From the NCBI GenBank assembly GCA_021014325.1, contig CM037472.1:6696001-6760000 (forward strand): a DNA stretch of 64,000 nt. The letters run 5' to 3'. The position numbers and the translations under genes are program-made. The first letter of the stretch is position 1. The number at the start of each line of letters is the position of its first letter. This document shows, in pieces, positions 1 through 7,853 of this stretch. Under the pieces are notes generated by a model that was not told where the DNA came from, made no database searches, and worked only from the letters and a program-made list of their open reading frames with translations. Origin of the DNA: Plazaster borealis. Lineage: Eukaryota; Echinodermata; Asteroidea; Forcipulatida; Labidiasteridae.

Positions 1-462
1 GACGTTATCCATCTTGCCGGCGGTATCTTTTACCCAACCCGAAGCCGTCAGCTGCGTTGACTTTGCCCCTTTGTCGTAACTGAGTAACGTTTCGATCATT
101 GCTCTGTACGCGTAAGTGGGTGTGGAGGCAGAAATCAGTCGATCATTCAGGGTCACATCGACTTGGCTGAATAGGGTTTGTAACAGCAGGTTGCAGGGAG
201 CGACCACATCCGTCTCGATCAGATCGGTGCCGTCACCCTTGGTCACCTTCAACTTGACGTAGAGTTGAGTCTGGGAGGGGTCGATGTATTCTTCGGTCGA
301 TCCGGGAACAAAAAATTGGATGGGTCCTCCATCGGTGAGATTAGAGATGGGGTGGTACTCTACGTACTGTCCTTTTTCGATACTGGTCTGGGTGGGTGGT
401 AGCGTGAAGAGATTGAGTTCACTCTTTGTGCACTCTTCGGAGTGGTCGTGTAGCAGTGCCAT
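1..462 (-). pseudogene. Major capsid protein, partial inverted copy (Polinton)
   Basis: This is the first 154 codons of a Polinton double-jelly-roll major capsid protein, read leftward from an ATG at 462 and running off the window edge. It is the reverse complement of the start of the complete capsid gene at 3204. Position i pairs with 3666-i over the whole stretch. I saw one difference, at 414 (partner 3252), changing Asp to Asn near the N-terminus. The ATG context (ACCATGG) is retained. It cannot be called intact or broken because the remainder lies outside the window. It could belong to a second Polinton copy in opposite orientation, a palindromic rearrangement, or an assembly join. Confidence 0.8.
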
Positions 463-486
463 GGTGGAGTGGTGGTCCCGGAGCAG

Positions 487-765
487 CTAATCGAAGATAT
501 CGAGCGATCTTCTCGTTCGCTTCCCAGATGTGGAAGTGGTTCTTTTCTGTTTGCGTTTTCTTTTTATATTCTTCTTTGCCGGTCGGGTCATTCGAGAATC
601 TACGTTCTGAATCATCCGCCTAGCCATGTGACGTCCGGTCTGTTTGAGTCTCGACTGTGCTGCCGTTTTTATGTTCTTCCCTTCCAGAGCATCCTGTGCG
701 ATTCCCAAGCCGGTGCGGAGGGCTTGACGTCCCAGTGTCTTAGCTCCCTGCTTGAATAGGGGCAT
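487..765 (-). pseudogene. pVI-like basic virion protein, 5'-truncated inverted copy
   Basis: This open frame of 92 codons carries the C-terminal part of the small basic virion protein also found at 2755-3179. It starts at the residues MPLFKQG and ends in a Lys/Arg-rich tail (KKNIKRKRKQK), then TTRRSLDIFD-like residues. Here a run of four C (minus sense) at 759-762 keeps MPLFKQG in frame, whereas the plus-strand copy has three. Upstream of about 770 the sequence no longer matches the other copy, so the N-terminal part (Gly-rich segment and LFRTA) is missing. Basic proteins of this kind in Polintons and adintoviruses are compared with adenovirus pVI/pX core or membrane-active proteins; that is family knowledge, not shown here. 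Confidence 0.65.
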
Positions 766-828
766 GGCTGTTCGAGCAGCGGATGTGTTGCAACAGCACG
801 CTCGTCATTGAAGATTCAAATTTTGCCG

Positions 829-1899
829 ATGGAGGAGTACCTGAAGAAGTTGTATTACAACACAAACCAACCTTCTGGTTTCGGTGGTGTAGATGCTGTC
901 TACCGGGCGGTTCAAAGAGATGGGGTGGACATCAGCAGGAAACAGATCGTTAGATGGCTGCGTCGACAACCTACTTATACACTACACAAACCCATCCGGA
1001 GACGTTACAAGAGAAATCAGGTCATCGTTGGTGGGATTGATGATCAATGGCAGGCGGATCTGGTAGACGTGGCCTCACTTTCTCGGCACAATGACGGTCT
1101 GAGATTTTTGCTGACGTGTATCGACATATTTTCCAAATTCGCCTGGGTCGTACCCCTCAAGGATAAAACGGGGGTGTCGCTAGTCAAGGCTTTAGAACGA
1201 ATTTTAGGGGGTAGGCGTAAACCCCGCCTACTCCAGACGGATAAAGGTTTGGAGTTTACAAACCGCAAAGTGCAAAGTCTCTTAACAAAGAAGAACGTTG
1301 AATTCTTCACCACTCACAACGAAACAAAAGCCAGTGTGGTGGAGCGGTTTAACAGGACTCTCAAAACAAAAATGTGGAAATACTTCACGGCCCAAAACAC
1401 GTACGTCTATGCAGCCGTATTACCAAAGTTAGTGTCCGCCTACAACAACTCGTTTCACAGAAGTATAAAGAGAACGCCGGCATCCGTTACCCCTGCAAAC
1501 TCCGAAGAGGTATGGCGTACGCTGTACGGCACCACCAAAGACGAACGTACTAACGTCACCACCTTCAAGTTTAACCTCGGGGATATGGTTCGTATAAGTA
1601 TGGCGGCTAGAACTTTCAGTAAGGGTTACCTCCCGAACTGGACCACCGAACTTTTCACCATCAGCAAAAGAATTGCCCGGATCCCTCCGATGTATATGTT
1701 GACAGATTACGATGGCGAAGAATTGAAGGGCACGTTTTACGAACAAGAACTCCAAAGAGTGGACAAGAAGGATGACATGTACGAAGTAGAGAAGGTGTTA
1801 CGCACCAGAAAGCGTCGTGGTGTGACGGAATATTTTGTGAAGTGGTTCGGTTATCCCGACAAGTTCAATAGCTGGGTGAGCGGACTAGCCGGTATATAA
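829..1899 (+). CDS. Polinton/Maverick integrase with chromodomain
   Basis: A 356-residue DDE integrase that would insert the linear element into host DNA. I chose the ATG at 829 (MEEYLKKLYYN), the usual start of Polinton integrases; the frame is open upstream but holds no ATG. The N-terminal region (GFGGVDAVYRAV, SRKQIVRWL) looks helical. The catalytic core follows with QWQADLVDV (first Asp), LQTDKGLEF (second Asp) and SVVERFNRTLK (Glu), then HRSIKRTPASV. The C-terminus is a chromodomain-like stretch (YEVEKVLRTRK, YFVKWFGYP, SWV). No retroviral HHCC finger is apparent. The gene lies only about 60 bases from the inverted-duplication breakpoint, so its native promoter is probably gone. The stop is 52 bases before the penton gene. 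No internal break is visible. Confidence 0.93.
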   Translation: MEEYLKKLYYNTNQPSGFGGVDAVYRAVQRDGVDISRKQIVRWLRRQPTYTLHKPIRRRYKRNQVIVGGIDDQWQADLVDVASLSRHNDGLRFLLTCIDIFSKFAWVVPLKDKTGVSLVKALERILGGRRKPRLLQTDKGLEFTNRKVQSLLTKKNVEFFTTHNETKASVVERFNRTLKTKMWKYFTAQNTYVYAAVLPKLVSAYNNSFHRSIKRTPASVTPANSEEVWRTLYGTTKDERTNVTTFKFNLGDMVRISMAARTFSKGYLPNWTTELFTISKRIARIPPMYMLTDYDGEELKGTFYEQELQRVDKKDDMYEVEKVLRTRKRRGVTEYFVKWFGYPDKFNSWVSGLAGI

Positions 1900-1900
1900 T
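1893..1900 (+). promoter_or_regulatory. TATA-box-like sequence overlapping the integrase stop
   Basis: TATATAAT contains the integrase TAA stop (1897-1899) and lies 52 bases before the ATG of the penton-like gene. Position and sequence fit a TATA box for the downstream capsid gene; function is inferred. Confidence 0.4.
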
Positions 1901-1951
1901 ACAGGGCTTACGAACATCCAGACGACATTTGACGGGCGACAGGGCTTCGAG

Positions 1952-2695
1952 ATGGATTCCTTTTACGTGACTCTCCCCAGCAACAGCAGCATGGATACCT
2001 ACCCCGATAATGCGCTGAGTCACTACAGCGTAAATTTACCCACTGCACTGACGTTCGAGGGTGAATGGGAGGTGAGTCTCGCCGAGATAAGTTACCCTCG
2101 CAGCTGGCACAACATTGTAGAGGGTCACAATCATATCTACTGCAACGCCGAAGAGGATGAAGGAGGCATACACGTTCACACCATTCCCGAGGGCTTTTAC
2201 CAGTCACCGGATGACGTGCTCTCAAAGATTACACCCCCGATCGACCACGTCGACAAAATACGTATCAAGTACAACAAATACCTACAAAAAATAATCGTCA
2301 GAACGAGCGATGGGGTCAGCATCACTTTCGTCGAACGACTGGGTTACCTGTTTGGTTTCTATAAGGCTATGGCCATCACCGGTATACAGAAGGCTCCCCA
2401 CGTCGTGGATATGAAGCAAATCCACAGTCTATTTGTGTACACCGACATCATCGAGTACAACATCGTCGGGGACACCAGAGCACCTCTTCTTCGAAATGTG
2501 AGCGTGGAAGGCGAATATGGAGATATCGTAACAAAGACGTACGTCAGTCCGCATTACGTCCCCCTCAAACAGAAATTCATCAACACCATCAACATGAATA
2601 TAAGGGACGACGTGGGCCATTATGTTCCATTCATCGGTGGGAAGGTCATAGTGAAACTACACTTTAGAAAACGTCGCGCCACATACTTCAACTGA
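1952..2695 (+). CDS. Polinton penton-like minor capsid protein
   Basis: A 247-residue protein beginning MDSFYVTLPSNSS, with YPDNALSHYSVNLP and the WEVSLAEISYPRSWHNI motif at about residues 44-60. That opening is characteristic of the single-jelly-roll minor capsid (penton-like) protein of Polintons and adintoviruses, which would occupy the five-fold vertices of the capsid. The C-terminal half ends in YVPFIGGKVIVKLHFRKR. The gene is complete with no frameshift. It sits between the integrase (52-base gap) and the pVI-like gene (59-base gap), the usual virion-gene neighbourhood. A TATATAAT lies just upstream. Family assignment rests on the N-terminal motif and on synteny with the neighbouring capsid and protease genes. 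Confidence 0.85.
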   Translation: MDSFYVTLPSNSSMDTYPDNALSHYSVNLPTALTFEGEWEVSLAEISYPRSWHNIVEGHNHIYCNAEEDEGGIHVHTIPEGFYQSPDDVLSKITPPIDHVDKIRIKYNKYLQKIIVRTSDGVSITFVERLGYLFGFYKAMAITGIQKAPHVVDMKQIHSLFVYTDIIEYNIVGDTRAPLLRNVSVEGEYGDIVTKTYVSPHYVPLKQKFINTINMNIRDDVGHYVPFIGGKVIVKLHFRKRRATYFN

Positions 2696-2754
2696 TTGAG
2701 AGAAAAAAGAAAGAAAAAAAATACAAAAGGAAAAACAAAACAAAAAACGTTACC

Positions 2755-3179
2755 ATGAGAGGACGCTTCGTATCCCATCCCAGGCACTATGTGGACCACT
2801 ACACGCGACAACTCGGGCGTGGCCATCCCGTCTTTCAGGGCAGCCGCACCCAAAAAGGTTTCAGTCTTGGGAATATATTGGGTGGACTCTTCCGAACGGC
2901 CATGCCCTATTCAAGCAGGGAGCTAAGACACTGGGACGTCAAGCCCTCCGCACCGGCTTGGGAATCGCACAGGATGCTCTGGAAGGGAAGAACATAAAAA
3001 CGGCAGCACAGTCGAGACTCAAACAGACCGGACGTCACATGGCTAGGCGGATGATTCAGAACGTAGATTCTCGAATGACCCGACCGGCAAAGAAGAATAT
3101 AAAAAGAAAACGCAAACAGAAAAGAACCACTTCCACATCTGGGAAGCGAACGAGAAGATCGCTCGATATCTTCGATTAG
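2755..3179 (+). pseudogene. pVI-like basic virion protein, frameshifted
   Basis: The frame opens at ATG 2755 (MRGRFVSHPRHYV), passes a Gly-rich segment (GFSLGNILGGLFRTA) and should continue into a Lys/Arg-rich C-terminal half ending at 3179. At 2905-2907 there is a run of three C where the inverted copy at 759-762 has four. The missing base throws the upstream frame into an early stop at 2997, while the C-terminal half stays open in the neighbouring frame. The layout (short N-terminus, Gly-rich hydrophobic segment, amphipathic region, basic tail) resembles the pVI/pX-type small virion proteins of adintoviruses and Polintons. It ends 24 bases before the capsid start. The gene is either truly inactivated or the base is a sequencing error. 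Confidence 0.75.
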
Positions 3180-3665
3180 CTGCTCCGGGACCACCACTCC
3201 ACCATGGCACTGCTACACGACCACTCCGAAGAGTGCACAAAGAGTGAACTCGATCTCTTCACGCTACCACCCACCCAGACCAGTATCGAAAAAGGACAGT
3301 ACGTAGAGTACCACCCCATCTCTAATCTCACCGATGGAGGACCCATCCAATTTTTTGTTCCCGGATCGACCGAAGAATACATCGACCCCTCCCAGACTCA
3401 ACTCTACGTCAAGTTGAAGGTGACCAAGGGTGACGGCACCGATCTGATCGAGACGGATGTGGTCGCTCCCTGCAACCTGCTGTTACAAACCCTATTCAGC
3501 CAAGTCGATGTGACCCTGAATGATCGACTGATTTCTGCCTCCACACCCACTTACGCGTACAGAGCAATGATCGAAACGTTACTCAGTTACGACAAAGGGG
3601 CAAAGTCAACGCAGCTGACGGCTTCGGGTTGGGTAAAAGATACCGCCGGCAAGATGGATAACGTC
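2896..3665. repeat. Right arm of the long inverted duplication (partner 1-770)
   Basis: This arm lies inside otherwise collinear Polinton genes, covering the pVI-like 3' half and capsid 5' third, so it is the resident copy. The left arm is the one out of context. The differences from the left arm are the indel at 2905-2907 and the base at 3252. Confidence 0.9.
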
Positions 3666-4535
3666 AACTGTACGGCGAGTGATGCGGAAACAAATGTGGG
3701 CTTGAAAAAGAGACGCAAACGCATCCTAAACAGTCGAACCATAGACCTGCTCGGGCCCATTCACGGTGATTTGTTTTTCCAGGACAGACACTTGATCAAC
3801 GGAGTAGATCTGAAAGTAAAGCTGATTCCGAGCAGCAATGCCTTTTGCCTCATGGCTTCCGGAGAAAATCCCACCTACAAGATAAAGATTATGGACGCAT
3901 CGTTGTTTGTTCGGAGGGTAACGGTCAGCTCCGCGGTGATGCTGGGACACATGAAAGCTCTGGAAAAAGGGACCGCTAAGTACCCCCTCCGACGTGTTGT
4001 CTGTAAAATGATGTCCGTACCCAGAGGCAACCTAACACTTACTCAAGATCACGTGTTCTTGGGACAACTGCCCAATCGAATCGTGGTGGGTTGTGTGTCC
4101 AACGTCGCCTTCAATGGCTCGTATTCCAAAAACCCGTACAACTTCCAGCATTTCAATGTCAACTACGTGTCGGTGCATGTCAACGGTGCACAGATCCCTC
4201 ACACACCTCTGAAACCCGATTACACACAAGGAAGGAAGAACTGCGTCAGAGCCTACCACACGCTGTTCTCTGGCATGGATAAAATGTACATGAATGAAGG
4301 CAACGACATCAGTCTGGGTGATTACCCCGACGGACATACACTGTACGCCTTAGACCTGACCCCAGACTTGGCGTGTGGTGGACACTTTAGCTTGGTGAAG
4401 CATGGAAACCTTCGCCTGGATATGCACTTTGCCTCACCCCTCGAGGAGACCATCAACGTCATCATCTACGCCGAGTTCAACAACATCTTAGAAATTGATC
4501 AAGCTCGGAACATCATCTTCGATTACAACAGCTAG
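3204..4535 (+). CDS. Polinton major capsid protein (double jelly-roll)
   Basis: A 443-residue protein, uninterrupted, with a strong ATG context (ACCATGG). The N-terminal region carries the conserved Polinton capsid motifs FFVPGSTEEYIDPSQT and YVKLKV at about residues 50-75, followed by CNLLLQTLFSQVDVTLNDRL and YAYRAMIETLLSYD. Later segments include IDLLGPIHGDLFFQDR, LINGVDLKVKLIPS and, near the end, HFASPLEETINVIIYAEF. This is the hexon-like, double-jelly-roll capsid protein that would build the icosahedral shell. The length fits the family. It is followed after 11 bases by the maturation protease, the normal late-gene cluster. The first 154 codons are duplicated in inverse orientation at the left edge. 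It is the best-preserved gene of the element. Confidence 0.93.
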   Translation: MALLHDHSEECTKSELDLFTLPPTQTSIEKGQYVEYHPISNLTDGGPIQFFVPGSTEEYIDPSQTQLYVKLKVTKGDGTDLIETDVVAPCNLLLQTLFSQVDVTLNDRLISASTPTYAYRAMIETLLSYDKGAKSTQLTASGWVKDTAGKMDNVNCTASDAETNVGLKKRRKRILNSRTIDLLGPIHGDLFFQDRHLINGVDLKVKLIPSSNAFCLMASGENPTYKIKIMDASLFVRRVTVSSAVMLGHMKALEKGTAKYPLRRVVCKMMSVPRGNLTLTQDHVFLGQLPNRIVVGCVSNVAFNGSYSKNPYNFQHFNVNYVSVHVNGAQIPHTPLKPDYTQGRKNCVRAYHTLFSGMDKMYMNEGNDISLGDYPDGHTLYALDLTPDLACGGHFSLVKHGNLRLDMHFASPLEETINVIIYAEFNNILEIDQARNIIFDYNS

Positions 4536-4546
4536 ACGGGACGACC

Positions 4547-5062
4547 ATGGACACCGACGAGATAACATCGATATTAAAGAGAGACCGCTTTACCAGTCAA
4601 GTCTTCAGGGGTGTGTTTGCGACTGACAGACTACCGAGGCACCACCTACAACAACCCAGCGCCATCGTAATCAACACAGATCCTTCAACCAAGCCGGGAC
4701 AGCACTGGGTGGCCATTTACATCACCAGAGACGGAGTGGGAGAATATTTCGATTCTTACGGACAACCCCCGAGCCTGTCGCCTATCATAACTTTTCTCAA
4801 ACGGAACACTCTTCAGACTGTACATAATCGTATAAGTCTACAGGGCCCACTGTCGGCTGTATGTGGTCAATATTCTCTATTTTTCCTATTACATCGTTGT
4901 CGAGATCTCGACATGGACACCATCGTCGGGTTTTTCGCCGCCAATAAACGGGAAAACGATATTGCGGTGAACGAGTTTATCAGAAAACACTTTCCTAACG
5001 TCAACACAAAAGTGTACGACTTGTCTTTTGTTGCACGACAGATATCTCAGCCCTTGCTATAA
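4547..5062 (+). CDS. Adenain-like cysteine protease (Polinton PRO)
   Basis: A 171-residue Ulp1/adenain-type cysteine protease that would cleave capsid precursor proteins during virion maturation. The catalytic residues are visible in order: His in GQHWVAIY (about residue 47), Asp in EYFDSYGQPP (about 63), the PLSAVCGQY motif with the nucleophile Cys (about 106), and FFLLHRC after it. The N-terminus is short, and the length is close to other Polinton proteases and a little below adenovirus protease. The gene is complete and starts 11 bases after the capsid stop, so both may be expressed together. An AATAAA at 5231 probably ends this transcription unit. Confidence 0.9.
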   Translation: MDTDEITSILKRDRFTSQVFRGVFATDRLPRHHLQQPSAIVINTDPSTKPGQHWVAIYITRDGVGEYFDSYGQPPSLSPIITFLKRNTLQTVHNRISLQGPLSAVCGQYSLFFLLHRCRDLDMDTIVGFFAANKRENDIAVNEFIRKHFPNVNTKVYDLSFVARQISQPLL

Positions 5063-5524
5063 ACTGGGTCGAGGGTCGTGGTTTCACCATAAACAATAAT
5101 TTTGTTTTGGGGATGGAAGGGGTGGGGGATTTTCTTTAATCTTGGTTAAGTTTCGGGAGGCGTGGGGAGGGATATTTTTTTTCTTCTTTTAATTTTGTTT
5201 AAGTTTGTATTAACGAAGTGTTGTTTACCTAATAAAGAGTTTTGCAAGGGGAAAAATCCGTCTTTTGTGTTTGTTACTTAACCGTTGCTCGATGTCTCTC
5301 TAACCCCATTTCAAATTTTTGCCCTTTTGTCAACAATTTATATTACAGGACCTTCAAAAGAAACAACAAAAACAAAACAAACAGACGACTGACACGATAA
5401 ATTCAGTACCTTTCACAAACAACTTTAATGATAACAATCATAATGACGTACACATCCGATAACAATTTTAACATAAGAAAGTGACAAACTAAGTAAGGCG
5501 TATTAGTTACACCGTTTCTTTTAA
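5063..5524. other. Intergenic stretch between converging Polinton genes
   Basis: No reading frame of note. It holds T-rich and A-rich tracts and a polyadenylation signal AATAAA at 5231-5236, 169 bases after the protease stop. It separates the + strand virion cluster from the - strand accessory genes. Confidence 0.6.
5231..5236 (+). promoter_or_regulatory. Polyadenylation signal
   Basis: A canonical AATAAA 169 bases downstream of the protease stop, followed by a GT/T-rich tract at 5259-5275. It fits the end of the plus-strand capsid-protease unit. Confidence 0.45.
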
Positions 5525-5953
5525 TCAAGCACGAGAAGAGGCCATTACAAAATCTAAGAGCCTGGTGACGTTGGGAAAGGAATACGAATTGAATGTTTGA
5601 CTGAATTGAATATCTTGAATTGTAGCGTTTAGAGCTTCTTTGGTCAAGTCCAGGTGAGCAAAGCCACCGACGTCCAAAAGTCGACATGCAGCGTAGAATA
5701 CATCGACGATCTTATTCACGTCTATAGACGAAACCACATATTCATAGTGCTCGAAAATAAAGTCCTCCGCATGGTACTCTGGCGTGTCGCCATAAAACAG
5801 ACAGGCGTGGTCATCTTGGCAGGCCAAGTACTCTCGACAGCCTTCGCAGGGAAGTTGTTGTTGTACATCGTACGCCCTCTGCAAAATGCGATCCTTCACC
5901 GTTTTACCCAGAATCCTCTTGAGGAGTGGTCTGACTCGGGCTCTACAATCCAT
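5525..5953 (-). CDS. Uncharacterised Cys/His-rich Polinton accessory protein
   Basis: A frame of 142 codons from the ATG at 5953 (MDCRARVRPLLKRILGK) to a stop at 5525. The same frame is open to 5974 without another ATG. The middle holds a compact Cys/His cluster, CEGCREYLACQDDHACL (about residues 36-52): C-x2-C-x5-C-x3-H-x-C, a plausible zinc-binding knot. The rest is acidic and mostly helical in appearance. I do not recognise the family with certainty; similar C-x2-C...H-x-C proteins occur among uncharacterised Polinton accessory genes, which is recollection rather than proof. Just upstream of the ATG, the minus strand reads a pyrimidine-rich tract then CTCCAG, a good splice acceptor, so the real start may lie in an upstream exon. 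It is transcribed in the same direction as the WW-PC4 gene. Confidence 0.6.
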   Translation of the reverse strand: MDCRARVRPLLKRILGKTVKDRILQRAYDVQQQLPCEGCREYLACQDDHACLFYGDTPEYHAEDFIFEHYEYVVSSIDVNKIVDVFYAACRLLDVGGFAHLDLTKEALNATIQDIQFSQTFNSYSFPNVTRLLDFVMASSRA

Positions 5954-6250
5954 AACATCACCGGCTGGAGCCAAAAGAGAAAGGTAACAGTTAAGAATCG
6001 GTTACCTAACTCGGGGAGTTATTGATGTCAGTGGTGCGACCCATCTGGGTTTGTTCATAATGTTCATCTCTTTGGCTTATTGGCACATACGGCTTCCAAT
6101 ATGGTCCATTTACACCCAGAATCCTCTTGAGGAGTAGTCTGATTCGAGCTCTACAATCCGTAACGTCAAAGTCTATAGCAAAAAACATAAGGTTAACAGT
6201 TAAGAGTCAGTTATCAAGCTCAGGGTGTTATTGATGTCGGTGGTGTGATC
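5911..6250. repeat. Imperfect tandem duplication at an accessory-gene junction
   Basis: A segment starting AGAATCCTCTTGAGGAGT at 5911 recurs at about 6117, and GTTATTGATGTC at 6019 recurs at about 6227, giving a period near 206 bases and roughly 80% identity. Each unit joins the tail of the PC4 gene (TTDINN) to the start of the Cys/His gene (DCRAR...LLKRILG). About 70 bases at 6047-6116 are unique. Confidence 0.75.
6006..6188 (-). pseudogene. Duplicated gene-junction fragment (accessory gene start plus PC4 tail)
   Basis: A 60-codon open frame inside the tandem duplication. It reads DCRARIRLLLKRILG, matching the start of the Cys/His-rich protein, then a unique stretch (NGPYWKPYVPISQRDEHYE), then GRTTDINN, matching the end of the WW-PC4 protein. 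It could be a relic of duplication or a small exon; nothing shows that it is expressed. Confidence 0.4.
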
Positions 6251-6838
6251 CATCAACTGAAACCATTGTACGGCAGGGAGGTGCAAGCCCTTCTTCCCCG
6301 CCAGCATCTTAGTGTGATCTTCGTTCCAGTAGTATTCTCTGATATTGACGTAAGGAAGACCTTTGAAACGTTTCACAGTAACAAAACGCTCACCTTCGAT
6401 TGGAAACTTGACGGCCTTTCTTTCATTCTCCTCCTGGTCTGGATCTGGCTCGAATCTACGATTTCTGTTGGGCATTTTCCCCTTCACGTCCTGCAACGAT
6501 ACGGCTGATGGTACCGAGGCGTCGTCTTGCGCAGCACCCAACTCGACCAGGGCAGTTTTCAACACGTCGGACTTGGGTTCATTGGGTAACATCTCCTGCT
6601 CACGCTGGTAGGAAGTCACATCTTGGAGGTTCCACACGCTGTGTCGTGTGTACATGTTAAAATAGTACACCTTCCCGTTCATAGTCGTGGCCTCACGCCA
6701 ACCGGCTACAAACTTATCGTGGGGAATTTCACCGGTGTTACTGGTTTCTACCCCTTCACACACCGTCGGTGGAGGAGGGTTCGGTGTCGACATGTTATTC
6801 TGAGTCGAGTCGGTATTCACTTTCGGTAGAGCAGCCAT
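6200..6838 (-). CDS. WW domain-PC4 (p15) fusion protein
   Basis: A complete 212-residue protein with a good start context. The N-terminal tail contains PNPPPPT (residues 19-25), a possible WW ligand. A WW domain follows at about 43-73: W47, GKVYYFN and W69, with the two Trp 22 residues apart, though the usual final Pro is absent. A charged linker leads to a PC4/p15-type ssDNA-binding domain at about 143-205: FVTVKRFKG, YVNIREYYW, AGKKGLHL and VQWFQL align with the conserved PC4 core. PC4 proteins bind single-stranded DNA and act in transcription and replication, and WW domains bind proline-rich partners. For the element it may be a DNA-binding or transcription factor recruiting a host protein; that role is inferred. 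A TATA-like box lies about 90 bases upstream. Confidence 0.82.
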   Translation of the reverse strand: MAALPKVNTDSTQNNMSTPNPPPPTVCEGVETSNTGEIPHDKFVAGWREATTMNGKVYYFNMYTRHSVWNLQDVTSYQREQEMLPNEPKSDVLKTALVELGAAQDDASVPSAVSLQDVKGKMPNRNRRFEPDPDQEENERKAVKFPIEGERFVTVKRFKGLPYVNIREYYWNEDHTKMLAGKKGLHLPAVQWFQLMDHTTDINNTLSLITDS

Positions 6839-6924
6839 TGCAACGATGTATACAGGATAGGTATCGTTTGTGTCAAGAGCTTCGGTTTTCAGCGTAAGTA
6901 ATGAAAATGAATACAGAAATCCAA

Positions 6925-6932
6925 CTTATATA
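6925..6932 (-). promoter_or_regulatory. TATA-box-like sequence upstream of the WW-PC4 gene
   Basis: On the minus strand this reads TATATAAG, ending about 87 bases before the ATG at 6838. Spacing and sequence fit an RNA polymerase II TATA box with a short 5' UTR. Confidence 0.45.
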
Positions 6933-7562
6933 CACTACCACCATTTTCATCGACCAATCCGAAAGGAGAAAAGTACTGATAAGAAAACTAGTCTCGACGT
7001 GTTCAATGCCGAGGCGTGACGTCACAGAGCTGCAACAACAAACTTGCCCGGACAAGTATGGTCAGGAGAGTGACCCCAAGATCGGAAAGACGCGCGAGTA
7101 ATCGTTAGCCCGAGATAAGCCATTCAACACACACAGAGTACAAACAAACAGGTCAAGGTCCAACGCGGTTGTACTCTTTTGTTTTGTAGACATACATCTC
7201 AGTGTTAAAAAAAAGACATTAAGTATTGCACTCATTCAATGGTAATATAGACTGAAGGATTACAACAACTACAGAACGGTTAACTGACCAGCCTTTTCTA
7301 CTTCCTCAATGTCTTAACAGGCGTTGTGGAAGACACTGCTTTGTTTTCACTTTGTGAAAATACAAACGAACCGTACACGGCTCGTTTGTGCTGCGTGGAA
7401 TGACTCTGTGCCGCTCCGTGATTTCAAGAAATCACTAACGCACCGCTAAACTGAGGTTAAACAATAACGGTTTTGCCCTCAGTTACACTGTCGTGGGACA
7501 AGATTTCAAGCGGTGTCTTACAGACACCACTCAACACGATGCAGGCATCATGTTTACTCCTA

Positions 7563-7853
7563 CGTCTCCACCCTTCGGGTCTCCCGAACACTGCCGTGGG
7601 CCAAACGACTCCTCACTACGTGACTCGCCTTCGGCCTTTCAGGCCTCCGGAACACTGCCGTGGGCCGAATGACTCATCACTGCGTGATTCGACTTCGCAC
7701 CACCACTATCAGGTGAGCAAACACCGTTACCGCCATTATGATTTTTGTACCATTTTTAAGGTGTGCAAAAACAGTCACCACCATTTTCTGGTGGTGGGTG
7801 TGCACGTGGGTGTGCAATTTTTCTGGTGGTGGGTGTGCACGTGGGTGTGCACA
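7563..7853. repeat. Two short tandem duplications
   Basis: The first pair shares CACTGCCGTGGGCC and a following GACTC-TCACT-CGTGA segment, with a period near 63 bases. The second pair shares TTTCTGGTGGTGGGTGTGCA, with a period near 32 bases. They form an overlapping false reading frame of repetitive residues. Confidence 0.6.

Larger units (their letters stand above)
1..770. repeat. Left arm of a long inverted duplication (partner 2896-3665)
   Basis: Reading 1-765 on the minus strand reproduces 2901-3665 with one substitution (414/3252) and one single-base indel (759-762 versus 2905-2907), about 99.7% identity by eye. Beyond about 770 the two sides share only a short stretch around CGAAC-GCC and then diverge, so the breakpoint lies at 765-775. 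The arm covers the 3' part of the pVI-like gene and the first 462 bases of the capsid gene. Confidence 0.9.

Noticed and set aside
2755..2997. An intact 80-residue protein
   Set aside because: Its last third is out of frame relative to the conserved sequence seen in the inverted copy; treated as a frameshifted gene.
5654..6025. A 123-codon plus-strand ORF
   Set aside because: It is the antisense shadow of the Cys/His-rich accessory gene.
6245..6829. Plus-strand ORFs over the WW-PC4 gene
   Set aside because: Antisense shadows; the minus frame has the recognisable domains.
7081..7500. Polinton terminal inverted repeat
   Set aside because: No matching inverse sequence is available at the left because the left side is the internal duplication, so an end could not be shown.
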